Shown in pieces: positions 7,491-17,286 of a stretch of DNA of 49,535 bases (position 1 is the first letter of the stretch; each line of letters starts with the position of its first letter). The translations under genes and the position numbers were made by a program. The notes under the pieces are model-generated. The model saw nothing but the letters and a program-made list of their open reading frames with translations. It ran no database searches and was not told the DNA's origin. Source of the DNA: CAKSUT01 sp045542335 (GTDB taxonomy: Bacteria > Bacillota > Clostridia > Oscillospirales > CAG-382); the NCBI GenBank assembly GCA_045542335.1, contig JAZQKV010000108.1, positions 1-49,535 on the forward strand. Direction: 5' to 3'.

Positions 7491-8147
7491 TTACTGTATT
7501 GTTTTTTCTTCGTGAATTATGTATTGCGTCTTTTGCTCTTTGACGTTTTCCGAAAGAGGATTTTTATAGTTTCCAAGGCTCTTTATCTTGTCGGCAACCG
7601 CCTTGCCCAAAAGCTTTACGCCCCTTTCGTTGGGGTGAATTTTGTCCTCGGAAAGAAGCTCATGACGGTTTTCATACATAACGCTCCAAAGGTCATTTAT
7701 TTCAACAGGCTCAGACTTTAACATTTCAAGCATCGCTTTGTTATAGCGTTCAATATCATGATTGTCGTTTGCAGGCGGAAAAGGTCCGGGGAAATCTTTT
7801 TTGTCGTCGGTACAGGGTGTGGTTGTGGCAAAAACAATTTTTGCACCTGTTTTTTTGAGTTCACGGAGAATCTTTTTCATGTTGTCAAGGTAATTTTCAA
7901 GGGAAACAAAGGGACCGTCCTCCTTATAGAGAATCGCAAGGTCCCAAAGACCGTTGTTCCAATGAATTATATCGGGATTCTTCATTTTTTCATCGGCAAG
8001 CCAGAAGCGCAGGCTGTTGAGGGTGAAAAGCGAAAAGCGGCAATTCTCTGTTGGGGCAACAACTTCATAGCCTTCGCCGAGCAGGTTTTCAACCTCTTTC
8101 TGATAAAACATTCTTATTGAATCGCCTATGAGAAGAACTTTTTGCAT
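7491..8147 (-). CDS. SGNH/GDSL hydrolase
   Basis: A 218-aa SGNH-fold hydrolase. The nucleophile Ser is in VLLIGDSIR just after the start, the Asn block is in HWNNGLWD, and the catalytic Asp/His pair is in DKIHPNERG near residue 180. These are cytoplasmic or secreted esterases of broad specificity; there is no signal peptide. The frame extends to a TTG at 8195, but ATG 8147 is preferred because AGGAAAGG lies upstream and homology starts at once with the GDS strand. The C-terminal 35 residues are charged and not part of the core. Downstream is a flavodoxin-like gene in the same operon. Confidence 0.8.
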   Translation of the reverse strand: MQKVLLIGDSIRMFYQKEVENLLGEGYEVVAPTENCRFSLFTLNSLRFWLADEKMKNPDIIHWNNGLWDLAILYKEDGPFVSLENYLDNMKKILRELKKTGAKIVFATTTPCTDDKKDFPGPFPPANDNHDIERYNKAMLEMLKSEPVEINDLWSVMYENRHELLSEDKIHPNERGVKLLGKAVADKIKSLGNYKNPLSENVKEQKTQYIIHEEKTIQ

Positions 8148-8348
8148 TTTGTAACCATTCCTTTCCTGCAGTCGGAAGCTTGTGCGATTTTGCAAAACAA
8201 AAATAAGGTCGCAATCTCAGAATCACGAGTTTCCAAATCTGAACTTTGTTTTCCAAATTCTACGTTACTTTTAATGGAATCCTTACCAATTTAAGTATAT
8301 CACAAATTCCGACAAGTGTCAATATATTTTGTAGCACTATCAACTAAT

Positions 8349-8459
8349 GAGGCAACCTAAACTTTTACAAAAAAAGTCCTGCCAAAGCAAGACTAATAAG
8401 TATTTTCAAATTCATATTCAAATTCCCGGAATTTACGAATAAAACTTACAAGTTGCCTC
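8349..8459. repeat. Small element with imperfect terminal inverted repeats
   Basis: GAGGCAAC at 8349-8356 and GTTGCCTC at 8452-8459 are exact inverted copies, and similarity continues inward for about 19 bases at roughly two thirds identity. The 111-bp segment encloses the pgi-side terminator. Size and ends suggest a MITE-like element, but I see no clear target-site duplication, and chance pairing is possible. Confidence 0.3.
8369..8394 (-). terminator. Rho-independent terminator (minus strand)
   Basis: On the minus strand AGTCTTGC, loop TTTG, GCAGGACT then seven T. The stem is 8 bp with one G-T pair (8375-8382 / 8387-8394). It lies about 150 bases downstream of pgi and is the best terminator for it. 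Confidence 0.8.
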
Positions 8460-8479
8460 TGTGCCATGGAAACACCAAA

Positions 8480-8507
8480 GGGGGTGCTTTCCTCAAAAAG
8501 CACCCCC
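8480..8507 (-). repeat. GGGGTGCTTT-type hairpin downstream of pgi
   Basis: Perfect 11-bp stem GGGGGTGCTTT (8480-8490) / AAAGCACCCCC (8497-8507). The same stem sequence recurs at 34390-34421 and 35243-35275. It has only a weak T tail on the minus strand, so it may stabilise the mRNA end or be a dispersed repeat as well as a terminator. Confidence 0.7.
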
Positions 8508-8543
8508 ATATCGGGTTTGGGACAGAGTCCCACAAAATTACAC

Positions 8544-9878
<1,335 letters not shown>

Positions 9879-9959
9879 GATTCGTATAGCCTCCTGAATA
9901 AACAAAATATTGCTTATGTCATATTCTATACTATTTTTTTCGACAATACAAGGGGTATT

Positions 9960-11156
9960 TTATCTAAACAACATTAATTTTTTGAAAATTCTCTCTAAAA
10001 CGTCAAAATATCCCAGTCTTTCAACGCTTTCCGAGGCGATTATATCACGGACAGCAATTTCTTCCTTATCAATTACGAAATGAACTGTTCCGATTTTGTC
10101 GCCCTTATTTATTGGTGCATCAACGTATTCGGGAAGCTCTGTTACAAGCTCAACCTTCTTTTCCCTGCCCTTGGGAAGAAGAACCGTGCAACCGTCATAC
10201 TCAACTGCCACGCTCTCGCTTGTTCCGCCTTTTACGGCAATCGGCTCAACATTGCTGTTCCCGCACTTATAAACGGAGAAATTTGCAAAGCCATAGTCAA
10301 GCATTTTTTTGGCATCTGAAAAACGTTCGGCAGAGGTGTTTGCTTTCATCATTGCGGCGACAAGCGACATACCTTCCCGGGATGCGGTTGCGGAAAGGCA
10401 ATAGCCTGCGCTTGAGGTGTAACCCGTTTTCATTCCTGTTGCGCCGGGATAAAAACGAATGAGCTTATTTGTGTTGGAAAGTCCCATTTCACCGCCACGG
10501 ACCGAATCCATCCAGATGGTTGTATAATTGAAAATTGTTTGATGCTTTGTAAGCTCGGCGGTCATGAGGGCAATATCTCTTGCGGTGGTGAGATGCCCCT
10601 CCTGCGGAAGTCCGGTGCAGTTTTTAAAGGTGGTGTTTGCCATTCCAAGCTCGGCGGCACGTTCGTTCATTCGTGCAACGAAACCCTCCTCACTTCCTGC
10701 AAGGTGCTCCGCCATTGCAACGGTACAGTCATTTGCAGAAACGACCACAATGGATTTCAGCATTTCATCAACCGTCATTTGCTCGCCCACCTCAAGCCAT
10801 ATCTGCGAGCCACCCATGCTTGCGGCATATTCGCTTGCGGTTACAGTGTCGCTCATATTAAGTGCACCACTTTCAAGTGCCTCCATGATAAGAAGCAGGG
10901 TCATGACCTTGGTAACAGAGGCAGGCTCATATTTTTCATCGGCGTTGTACTCATATAGCACCTCACCGGTCTGGGGTTCGATGAGGCAGGCAGAACGGGA
11001 ATTGAGGGAAAGCTGTGTACTTTGAGAAATTGCGGCGGTTTGCGAATAACCGTCGGGAGACGGAAATCCGAATGCGAGAGAATGGGGCGAAAGTGAACAA
11101 ATAAAAATGCAAATTGCAGTTAAAATACAAATTGAATCAGAAAAACATTTTTTCAT
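9960..11156 (-). CDS. Serine-type D-Ala-D-Ala carboxypeptidase (DacF/PBP5 family)
   Basis: A 398-aa secreted penicillin-binding protein that trims the terminal D-Ala from peptidoglycan pentapeptides. A signal peptide occupies about residues 1-30 (CILTAICIFICSLSPHSLAFG). The peptidase S11 core shows SVTK (Ser80, Lys83), SAND (Ser140, Asn142) and KTGYT (Lys243). The C-terminal 100 residues form the usual PBP5-type beta domain, and the last helix (LERIFKKLMLF) may be the amphipathic membrane anchor. The frame runs on to 11282, but ATG 11156 is the true start because AAAGGA precedes it and the signal peptide begins there. Clostridia carry several paralogues with vegetative or sporulation roles; which this is cannot be told. 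Confidence 0.92.
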   Translation of the reverse strand: MKKCFSDSICILTAICIFICSLSPHSLAFGFPSPDGYSQTAAISQSTQLSLNSRSACLIEPQTGEVLYEYNADEKYEPASVTKVMTLLLIMEALESGALNMSDTVTASEYAASMGGSQIWLEVGEQMTVDEMLKSIVVVSANDCTVAMAEHLAGSEEGFVARMNERAAELGMANTTFKNCTGLPQEGHLTTARDIALMTAELTKHQTIFNYTTIWMDSVRGGEMGLSNTNKLIRFYPGATGMKTGYTSSAGYCLSATASREGMSLVAAMMKANTSAERFSDAKKMLDYGFANFSVYKCGNSNVEPIAVKGGTSESVAVEYDGCTVLLPKGREKKVELVTELPEYVDAPINKGDKIGTVHFVIDKEEIAVRDIIASESVERLGYFDVLERIFKKLMLFR

Positions 11157-11354
11157 TATATGCTGTCCTTTCTTGATGACTTTTGTCCCTTTGAATGTTT
11201 GGGACTTCTCTATAAGGATGTGCATTTTTTTGAATTTTATTACATGGAATAAAGTGTCTGAATTAAAATTTGTGCTGTGCAAAAAATAATGACACGCTCA
11301 CACGCTTTTTTGCCGTGAGCAATATTTACAAAAAAATCCGAAAGGCGAAATGAT

Positions 11355-11720
11355 ATGCGTAATATAAAAACAACTTTCACACTTATTGCGGTAGCAGCAT
11401 TGACCGCAGTTTTCCTCTGCTCCTGCAACACTCTTGGCGACACCTTTGACGACGACTACAACGACACCTACGACAACACAACCGCCGACGAAAGCATTTA
11501 CACCGATGACGGCGCAAACGACGGCTTTGTTGACGACATGGAATATGACTTTTACACCGACACAAACGACGGAATGGGCAATGACGACATCTATGATATG
11601 GGCACAACCGATGCGAACGGCGTTAACACCAACGAAGGCAGTGCCGACGGTGGCATGAGAACCGATGCCGACAACTCTCTCCTCTTTGACGATGGCGCAG
11701 ACGGCGTTGTGAATTACTGA
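11355..11720 (+). CDS. Small Asp-rich lipoprotein of unknown function
   Basis: A 121-aa protein with a lipoprotein signal: a hydrophobic stretch (about 8-22) and the lipobox LCSC with Cys24 as lipid site. The mature 98 residues are extremely acidic and of low complexity, dominated by Asp, Asn, Thr and Gly in a loose DDxYNDTYDN / TDxNDG pattern, with almost no Lys. No catalytic motif is visible. It may be a calcium- or cation-binding cell-surface tether or a spacer in the cell wall. A GAAAGGCG ribosome site precedes ATG 11355. It stands alone between the carboxypeptidase and the converging rnf operon and shares the bidirectional terminator at 11806-11836. I do not recognise a family. Confidence 0.7.
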   Translation: MRNIKTTFTLIAVAALTAVFLCSCNTLGDTFDDDYNDTYDNTTADESIYTDDGANDGFVDDMEYDFYTDTNDGMGNDDIYDMGTTDANGVNTNEGSADGGMRTDADNSLLFDDGADGVVNY

Positions 11721-11805
11721 TAAAACTGTTTCAAATAGGATGTTTTGTTAAAAGTACCCTTTAAAATCAACGTAAAACTTCTCACTTCTGAACAGAAAAA
11801 AGTGA

Positions 11806-11836
11806 AAAGAGCTGTGAAAAATCTTCACAGCTCTTT
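11806..11836. terminator. Bidirectional terminator, lipoprotein / rnf operon
   Basis: Perfect 13-bp stem AAAGAGCTGTGAA (11806-11818) / TTCACAGCTCTTT (11824-11836), loop AAATC. T-rich tract on the minus side (CTTTTCACTTTTTT) and T-rich arm on the plus side. It ends rnfB on the minus strand and the acidic lipoprotein on the plus strand. Confidence 0.9.
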
Positions 11837-11852
11837 GGTCTTAAATTAAGTA

Positions 11853-12782
11853 TTAAACATTTTCGGGAGTGTCCTTTTGCTCCTGCGCACCGACAGCCGC
11901 CGGTTCTTCGGGCTTGACAACAGGCTTTGGCTTTTCAAAAATCTCACGTTTAATTACAAGTCCGCCCTTTTCCTGCTTTTCTGCAGACCAGATTATGTGT
12001 CTTGGGCACGCCTCAACACACTTGTCACAACCTGTACAAAGTGAGTAATCAATTTCCGCAACGGAATCTGTAACCTTGATTGCTCCCTCGGGACACTTCT
12101 TTTCGCAAAGCTTACAGCCGATACAGCCAACGTCGCAATAGGTTCTTGTGATGTTGCCCTTATCATGTGACATACAACCAACCCAATGCTTTGACTCAAA
12201 AGGAACAAGCTTTATGAGGTGCTTGGGGCAGGAATTCACGCACACTCCGCAAGCGACACATTTCTTACTGTCAACAACCGCAACGCCATCAACAACCTTG
12301 ATTGCATCAAATTTGCAGGCACTTACGCAAGTTCCGAGTCCCACACAACCGTTGGGGCAAAGTCTGTCACCGCCTGCAAGATGCGATGCGGCAATACAGT
12401 CCATAACGCCCTCGTAAATATACTTTCTCTTTGCAAGGTCGGGAGTTCCTGAACACATAACCTGCGCTCTGAAGCGTTCTGCCGAGCCTGTGGCTTCAAC
12501 GCCCATAACAGCGCAAATTTTATTTGATCCCTCGTCGCCAAGAGCAACGCACGCATTTGTGGGAGCCTCTCCTTTAACTATTGCCTCAGCAAGAGCCGAA
12601 CAGCCTGCATAACCACAGCCGCCGCAATTTGCGCCGGGAAGAATCTCGCAGATTTGTGTCACTCTTTCGTCAACCTTAACTTCAAACGCCTTACTTGCAA
12701 CCGCAAGAATTATTCCGAGGATTCCGCTTATCACGGCAAACCAAAGGACGGCACTCACAATGTTTCCAATATTATCGAGCAT
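11853..12782 (-). CDS. rnfB: Rnf complex ferredoxin subunit RnfB
   Basis: A 309-aa electron-entry subunit of the ion-pumping ferredoxin:NAD oxidoreductase. It has an N-terminal membrane helix (about 8-30), then the RnfB-type cluster motif GANCGGCGYAGC, and four further 4Fe-4S sets: CPNGCVGLGTCVSAC, CVACGVCVNSCP, CIGCKLCEKKCP and CTGCDKCVEACP. The tail after residue 270 is Pro/Glu-rich and non-conserved. It accepts electrons from reduced ferredoxin at the cytoplasmic face and passes them towards RnfC/RnfG/RnfD. AAGGAGGG precedes ATG 12782. It is the last gene of rnfCDGEAB, the order usual in clostridia, and is followed by the shared terminator. Confidence 0.97.
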   Translation of the reverse strand: MLDNIGNIVSAVLWFAVISGILGIILAVASKAFEVKVDERVTQICEILPGANCGGCGYAGCSALAEAIVKGEAPTNACVALGDEGSNKICAVMGVEATGSAERFRAQVMCSGTPDLAKRKYIYEGVMDCIAASHLAGGDRLCPNGCVGLGTCVSACKFDAIKVVDGVAVVDSKKCVACGVCVNSCPKHLIKLVPFESKHWVGCMSHDKGNITRTYCDVGCIGCKLCEKKCPEGAIKVTDSVAEIDYSLCTGCDKCVEACPRHIIWSAEKQEKGGLVIKREIFEKPKPVVKPEEPAAVGAQEQKDTPENV

Positions 12783-12796
12783 GAGTTTTTCCCTCC

Positions 12797-13375
12797 TTAA
12801 ATGATGCTTGCGCCCTGGAATCCTGAAAATGCCATTGCAATAAGTCCTGCTGTAACAAGTGCAATGGGGATTCCTCTGAACGCCTTCGGCGGCTCTGCAA
12901 TGGCAACTCTTGCACGGACTCCGGCGAAAATTACAATTGCCATTGTAAAGCCGATTGCCGAGAAGAAGCCATAGAGTACGGAATAAATGAAGTTATAATC
13001 CTTCTGAATACAAAGGATTGCACAACCGAGAATTGCGCAGTTTGTTGTGATAAGGGGCAAAAAAATTCCGAGAGCCGCATAAAGGGCAGGAACATATTTG
13101 CGAAGGAACATTTCGATGAGCTGTACAAGGGCGGCAATTATGAGAATAAATGCAATTGTTCTGAGGTATTCAAGCTCAAAAGGAACAAGAATAAAGCTGT
13201 AAACAACCCAGGTGACAGCGTTTGAAATTGTCATTACAAAGGTAACTGCGCAACCCATGCCAAATGCAGTTGAGGGATTTTCGGAAAGTCCGAGGAAAGG
13301 ACAACATCCGAGGAACTTCATAAAGATAAAGTTTTCAATAAGAATTGCCGTGAGGGCAAGAACAAGTATTTCCAT
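12797..13375 (-). CDS. rnfA: Rnf complex membrane subunit RnfA
   Basis: A 192-aa integral membrane subunit with six predicted helices, recognised by IENFIFMKFLGCCPFLGLS near the N-terminus and LGIFLPLITTNCAILGCA in the middle. The paired Cys of these two inverted-topology motifs hold the intramembrane iron-sulfur centre between RnfA and RnfE. AGGAGG lies nine bases before ATG 13375. The longer frame to 13399 would lie inside rnfE, whose stop ends one base earlier, so the ATG is chosen. It belongs to the same translationally coupled operon. Confidence 0.97.
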   Translation of the reverse strand: MEILVLALTAILIENFIFMKFLGCCPFLGLSENPSTAFGMGCAVTFVMTISNAVTWVVYSFILVPFELEYLRTIAFILIIAALVQLIEMFLRKYVPALYAALGIFLPLITTNCAILGCAILCIQKDYNFIYSVLYGFFSAIGFTMAIVIFAGVRARVAIAEPPKAFRGIPIALVTAGLIAMAFSGFQGASII

Positions 13376-13376
13376 A

Positions 13377-14021
13377 TTACGCTTCCTCCTTTTCGGCATC
13401 CTTAGCCGCCGCTTTTGCCTTGAAATAATTTACGGCGGCGATAACGCAACCAAGTGTGATAAATGCACCGGCAGGGAGAACAAACATCTGAAGCGGCTCA
13501 TATGCTTCGGGCATGATTCTGATTCCCGCAAGCTTACCTGTTCCGAGAAGTTCTCTTATTGCGCCAAGAACTGTGAGTGCAAACGTGAAACCAATTCCCA
13601 TGCAAAGACCGTCGAGCATGGAGGCAACGGGACCGTTTTTGGAGGCAAACGCCTCGGCTCTTGCAAGAATTATGCAGTTTACAACGATAAGGGGAATAAA
13701 CACGCCGAGGGATTCGTCAAGTGCCGGAAGAAAGGCTTTTATGAGAAGCTCAATGGCACTTACAAAGCCGGATATTATAACTATGTATGAAGCGATTCTC
13801 ACCTGCTTGGGAATGAACTTTCTGAGCAGGGAAATGAGAAGATTTGACATTATGAGAACCGCAGTTGCCGAGATTCCCATTCCGATTGCGTTGCTAACGC
13901 TTGTCGTTACGGCAAGTGTCGGGCAGGTTCCAAGGAGCTGAACGAATGTCGGGTTATTGTTGAAAAGGCCTTCCATGAGGCTATTCACAAAAAGCTTTGC
14001 GCCGTTTTTCTTTTCCATCAT
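13377..14021 (-). CDS. rnfE: Rnf complex membrane subunit RnfE
   Basis: A 214-aa polytopic subunit homologous to RnfA in inverted topology. NNPTFVQLLGTCPTLAVTTS carries the first conserved Cys and GVFIPLIVVNCIILARAEAF the second. The C-terminus ends in an Ala/Lys/Glu-rich cytoplasmic tail. Together with RnfA it forms the core that carries electrons across the membrane and couples them to Na+ or H+ movement. Its start overlaps the rnfG stop as ATGA. Confidence 0.97.
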   Translation of the reverse strand: MMEKKNGAKLFVNSLMEGLFNNNPTFVQLLGTCPTLAVTTSVSNAIGMGISATAVLIMSNLLISLLRKFIPKQVRIASYIVIISGFVSAIELLIKAFLPALDESLGVFIPLIVVNCIILARAEAFASKNGPVASMLDGLCMGIGFTFALTVLGAIRELLGTGKLAGIRIMPEAYEPLQMFVLPAGAFITLGCVIAAVNYFKAKAAAKDAEKEEA

Positions 14022-14596
14022 TCGTTTCCTCCTTTCGCATCTATGATTTTTGAAACGCAGGCAATTGCGGAGTTGACACCGGCTGTTACAGCCTTTGAGC
14101 TTATTGTTGCGCCTGCGATTGCGTCAACGTTGTTTCCAACTGTAAGCTCGCCTGTTTTTCCGCCGAACTGTGCGGTAAAGCTCTCGTCACTCATTACTTT
14201 GTCGCCTATTCCCGTTGTTTCGGACAAGGAGATTATTCTGACGCTCTTTACCGTTCCGTCTGTTTCAAAGGAAACCATCATGGTAATGATGTCCTTAAAG
14301 CCCATGGGTTCGCACATAACCGCATATCCGCCGGGGGCAGCATCGGAATTTATGGCAACGTGTGCAGAGGTGACGGTTTTATCAAGTCCCTCAGCCAATT
14401 CAAGGGGTGAAAAGCTCTTTGCTTCGGGGAATGCTTCTGCAAGGGCGGCATTCGTTTTTGCTTCCTCATATGCGGCGATTATATCCGCTGTGTTTGCGTT
14501 TACAAAAGAAACAAGAAGCGCAATTGCGGCGCAGATAAGGAGAAGCTTAACAGGGATAAGCACAAGCTCAATTATGTTCTTATTTTGCTTTTCCAT
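14018..14596 (-). CDS. rnfG: Rnf complex FMN-binding subunit RnfG
   Basis: A 192-aa subunit with one N-terminal membrane helix (about 12-34) and an extracytoplasmic FMN-binding domain. The covalent flavin site is the Thr in DAIAGATISSKAV, matching the SGAT-type consensus. ETTGIGDKV is a second family landmark. GGGAGGT precedes ATG 14596. The track to 14656 lies within rnfD and is rejected. The gene overlaps rnfD by 17 bases and rnfE by four. Confidence 0.96.
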   Translation of the reverse strand: MEKQNKNIIELVLIPVKLLLICAAIALLVSFVNANTADIIAAYEEAKTNAALAEAFPEAKSFSPLELAEGLDKTVTSAHVAINSDAAPGGYAVMCEPMGFKDIITMMVSFETDGTVKSVRIISLSETTGIGDKVMSDESFTAQFGGKTGELTVGNNVDAIAGATISSKAVTAGVNSAIACVSKIIDAKGGNE

Positions 14597-15578
14597 TGTT
14601 CTTACCTCCCATTCCGAATACTCTAGGCATTGTTGCCTTATCAATGTACCACACAAAGAGGTTCATAATAAGAATTGCAAAAGACGCTCCTTCGGGATAA
14701 CCGCCGAAATATCTTATAAAGACAGTTATAACACCGCAACCGATACCGTAAATAATTCTTCCCTTGCCTGTTGCAGGGCAGGTTACATAATCTGTTGCCA
14801 TGAAGATTGCGCCAAGAACAAGACCGCCTGTTACAAGCTCGCAAATCATGAAGTCAAGTCTCTGGAAGCTTCCCACAGGGAAAACAAAGGAAAGAAGCGC
14901 AACCGTTCCGAGGAAAGAAACGGGAATATGCCATGTTATAACACGGCGAAGAAGCAGGTAAAAGCCTCCGCAAACCAGAAGCACCGCAGAAACCTCGCCG
15001 ATACAGCCGCCATGATAACCGTAAGCAAGCTGACCGAAAGTGAGGGGACTGCCGTCTGAAAAAAGCGGAATTTCGCCGTTCTTGAGGTAAACAAGTGGGG
15101 TGGCACTTGCAACAGCATCAGCGGCAGATTCAATAAATCCGAGCTTTTGTGTCGAATATGTACCAAAGTGACCGGGGAAGCAGGCAAACAGGAAAACTCT
15201 TGCGGCAAGCGCAGGGTTGACAACATTTTTGCCAAGTCCGCCGTAAAGCTGTTTAACAATTACGATTGCAAAAAATGCGCCTACAACCGGCATCCATAGC
15301 GGAACTGTGTGCGGCATACAAAAAGTAAGAAGCACACCTGTCACCACGGCTGAAAGGTCGCCAAGAGTGTTGCTCTTTTTCATGATTTTGCGGTAAAGAT
15401 ATTCAAAAGCCATGCACGAAACAACCGAGATAAGCGTAAGCGTGAGTGCACGGGTTCCGAAATAATACACGCCGAAAATAAGTGCCGGAACAAGTCCGAT
15501 AAGAACGTCAAGCATGATTGACGCTGTTGTGTCCTCGTGTTTCATATGAGGGGACGAGGAAACTTTAAAAAACTCCAT
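14580..15578 (-). CDS. rnfD: Rnf complex FMN-binding membrane subunit RnfD
   Basis: A 332-aa polytopic membrane protein with about ten helices. Family landmarks are the opening SSSPHMKHEDTTASIMLDVL, the GLGKNVVNPALAARVFL segment, and SATPLVYL, which carries the Thr that binds FMN covalently. It passes electrons between RnfG and the membrane centres. GAAAGG precedes ATG 15578. A 64-base gap separates it from rnfC and contains a small inverted repeat, TGACAGA (15612-15618) / TCTGTCA (15631-15637). Confidence 0.96.
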   Translation of the reverse strand: MEFFKVSSSPHMKHEDTTASIMLDVLIGLVPALIFGVYYFGTRALTLTLISVVSCMAFEYLYRKIMKKSNTLGDLSAVVTGVLLTFCMPHTVPLWMPVVGAFFAIVIVKQLYGGLGKNVVNPALAARVFLFACFPGHFGTYSTQKLGFIESAADAVASATPLVYLKNGEIPLFSDGSPLTFGQLAYGYHGGCIGEVSAVLLVCGGFYLLLRRVITWHIPVSFLGTVALLSFVFPVGSFQRLDFMICELVTGGLVLGAIFMATDYVTCPATGKGRIIYGIGCGVITVFIRYFGGYPEGASFAILIMNLFVWYIDKATMPRVFGMGGKNNGKAK

Positions 15579-15642
15579 TTATAACATTCCTTTCGTTAGC
15601 AAGTGAGGGCATGACAGAAGCAGTTAAAGGTCTGTCAAAGCC

Positions 15643-16956
15643 TTATTTTCTGCTCTTTTCCCGAAGCTTTCCCTTGGCAACTCTTATATGCTGAACAATG
15701 GGAACATTTCCGGGACAGGTGAAAGTGCAGCAACCACATTCAACGCAGGACATTGCGTTGAACTCCGCACATCTGTCATACTCTGCCTTTGCGGAAAAAG
15801 CGGCGATATAATTTGGCATAAGATGCATTGGACACGCCGCAATACATCTTCCGCAATGGATGCAGTTTGGCTCGGTCTTTCTTATCTTTTCGGGAGAAAG
15901 GGCAAGAAGTGCCGAGGTTCCCTTGGTGACAACCGCATTCATATCCCATTGCGCAAAGCCCATCATTGGTCCGCCGTTTATGAATCTTTCGGGTTTCTTT
16001 GTAAAGCCGCCGCAAAATTCAATTACATCGTTATAGGAAGTTCCAAGCGGAATTGAAAGGTTACACGGCTCGCCGATACAGTCGCCTGCGATTGTTACAA
16101 CTCGTCTTACAAGGGGCATACCCTTATAAAAGGCGTATTTAATCATTGCGCAGGTCTCTGTGTTGAAAAGCACGCAACCAACGTCCGCAGGAAGCTTTCC
16201 GGCAGGAAGCTCCTTTTTCTTGAGAGCATAAATAATCTGTCGCTCATCACCCTGAGGATACTTTGTCTTGAGAACGGCAATTTCAATGCTGTCATCGTCC
16301 TTTGTGTATTCACGAAGAAGCTTGATTGCATCTTTCTTGTTATCCTCAATGGCAAGAGTTGCCTTGTTAAGACCAAGGGCGTGCATGAGGACCTTTGCTC
16401 CCATGACTACGCTTTCGGTGTCGTCAAGCATAAGTCTGTGGTTAGCGGTTATATAAGGCTCGCACTCGGCGCAGTTGATTATAAGGTCTGTTGCCTTTCC
16501 TGCGGCAGAGGCAATTTTTGCATAGGTTGGAAATGTTGCGCCTCCCATACCCGAAATTCCTGCCTCACGGACAATGTTCACAATGTCATCAAGAGTTGCC
16601 TCCTCAAGAGTCTTTGAAAAAGGCACAACGCTTTCGCAAATCTCGTCCTTTCCGTCGCTTTCGATTACGATGTATGTAACCTTTCCGCCGGAGGTGTAGG
16701 AATTGCGCTGCTCAATATCAACAACCGTTCCCGAAACGGAGGAATGAACGGGGCATGAAAGTGCCTCATCGTTTCGTCCGATTACCTGACCGATTTTCAC
16801 TGTATCGCCCTTTTTGACAAGGGGTATTACGGGTGCGCCGATATGCTGCTGCAGGGGGATGGACACACGGGCAGGGGTCGGCATTCTTTTTATCGGACTT
16901 GCCGCCGCATCCTTATGCTCGTTGAGGTGTATTCCGCCTCTGAATGTTAAAGCCAT
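15643..16956 (-). CDS. rnfC: Rnf complex NADH-oxidoreductase subunit RnfC
   Basis: A 437-aa first gene of the operon. The glycine-rich NADH/FMN region reads GISGMGGATFPTYAK, followed by LIINCAECEPYI. Two 4Fe-4S motifs are near the C-terminus, CIHCGRCIAACP and CVECGCCTFTCP. RnfC is the peripheral subunit that reduces NAD+ with electrons from the complex, or works in reverse. CGAAAGG precedes ATG 16956 and a good promoter lies about 65 bases upstream. The whole set shows that the cell conserves energy from ferredoxin, fitting a fermentative or acetogenic anaerobe. Confidence 0.97.
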   Translation of the reverse strand: MALTFRGGIHLNEHKDAAASPIKRMPTPARVSIPLQQHIGAPVIPLVKKGDTVKIGQVIGRNDEALSCPVHSSVSGTVVDIEQRNSYTSGGKVTYIVIESDGKDEICESVVPFSKTLEEATLDDIVNIVREAGISGMGGATFPTYAKIASAAGKATDLIINCAECEPYITANHRLMLDDTESVVMGAKVLMHALGLNKATLAIEDNKKDAIKLLREYTKDDDSIEIAVLKTKYPQGDERQIIYALKKKELPAGKLPADVGCVLFNTETCAMIKYAFYKGMPLVRRVVTIAGDCIGEPCNLSIPLGTSYNDVIEFCGGFTKKPERFINGGPMMGFAQWDMNAVVTKGTSALLALSPEKIRKTEPNCIHCGRCIAACPMHLMPNYIAAFSAKAEYDRCAEFNAMSCVECGCCTFTCPGNVPIVQHIRVAKGKLREKSRK

Positions 16957-17016
16957 AAGATTTAATCCTTTCGATAAATTGGGTTAAACGGCAAACAAGT
17001 TGCCATTCTTGTTTAT

Positions 17017-17045
17017 ATTATACTATTTTTTCTGACAAATTTCAA
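17017..17045 (-). promoter_or_regulatory. Promoter of rnfCDGEAB
   Basis: On the minus strand TTGAAA (17040-17045), a 17-base spacer and TATAAT (17017-17022), a near-consensus sigma-A-type promoter about 60 bases upstream of the rnfC start. Confidence 0.75.
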
Positions 17046-17216
17046 TACAATTTACCCTTATATTTATGAATAAAGCATTTTCCACGTTTTGCACAATTCC
17101 GTTAAACTTACGTCAATCAGCCTGAAAAATACTGTGAATTTCCGTAAAACCGTCCTGTTTATTGAAAAAAGGGCGTGTTTTCGGAACAAGTTTGAAATAA
17201 TGCCGAAAATTTAGTA

Positions 17217-17246
17217 GTGACAAACAGGCGTATTTTCGATTATAAT
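17217..17246 (+). promoter_or_regulatory. Promoter of MecA-like gene
   Basis: GTGACA (17217-17222), an 18-base spacer, then consensus TATAAT (17241-17246), about 40 bases before the ATG at 17287. Confidence 0.6.
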
Positions 17247-17286
17247 ACTGATAGGAATTTTACGCCCGAAAGGCAGGTAACAAAAA

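Larger units (their letters stand above)
8148..8543. other. Gene-free spacer between SGNH hydrolase and pgi
   Basis: About 396 bases without a supportable gene. It contains a minus-strand terminator (8369-8394), a strong GC-rich hairpin just after pgi (8480-8507), a pair of GAGGCAAC/GTTGCCTC inverted ends 111 bp apart (8349-8459), and AT-rich sequence at 8200-8340 that presumably carries the promoter for the SGNH hydrolase. I could not place a confident promoter. Confidence 0.6.
16957..17286. other. Divergent promoter region between rnf operon and MecA-like gene
   Basis: A 330-base AT-rich spacer with no supportable gene. It carries the rnf promoter on the minus strand (17017-17045) and a promoter for the MecA-like gene on the plus strand (17217-17246). 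I see nothing else convincing between them. Confidence 0.7.
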
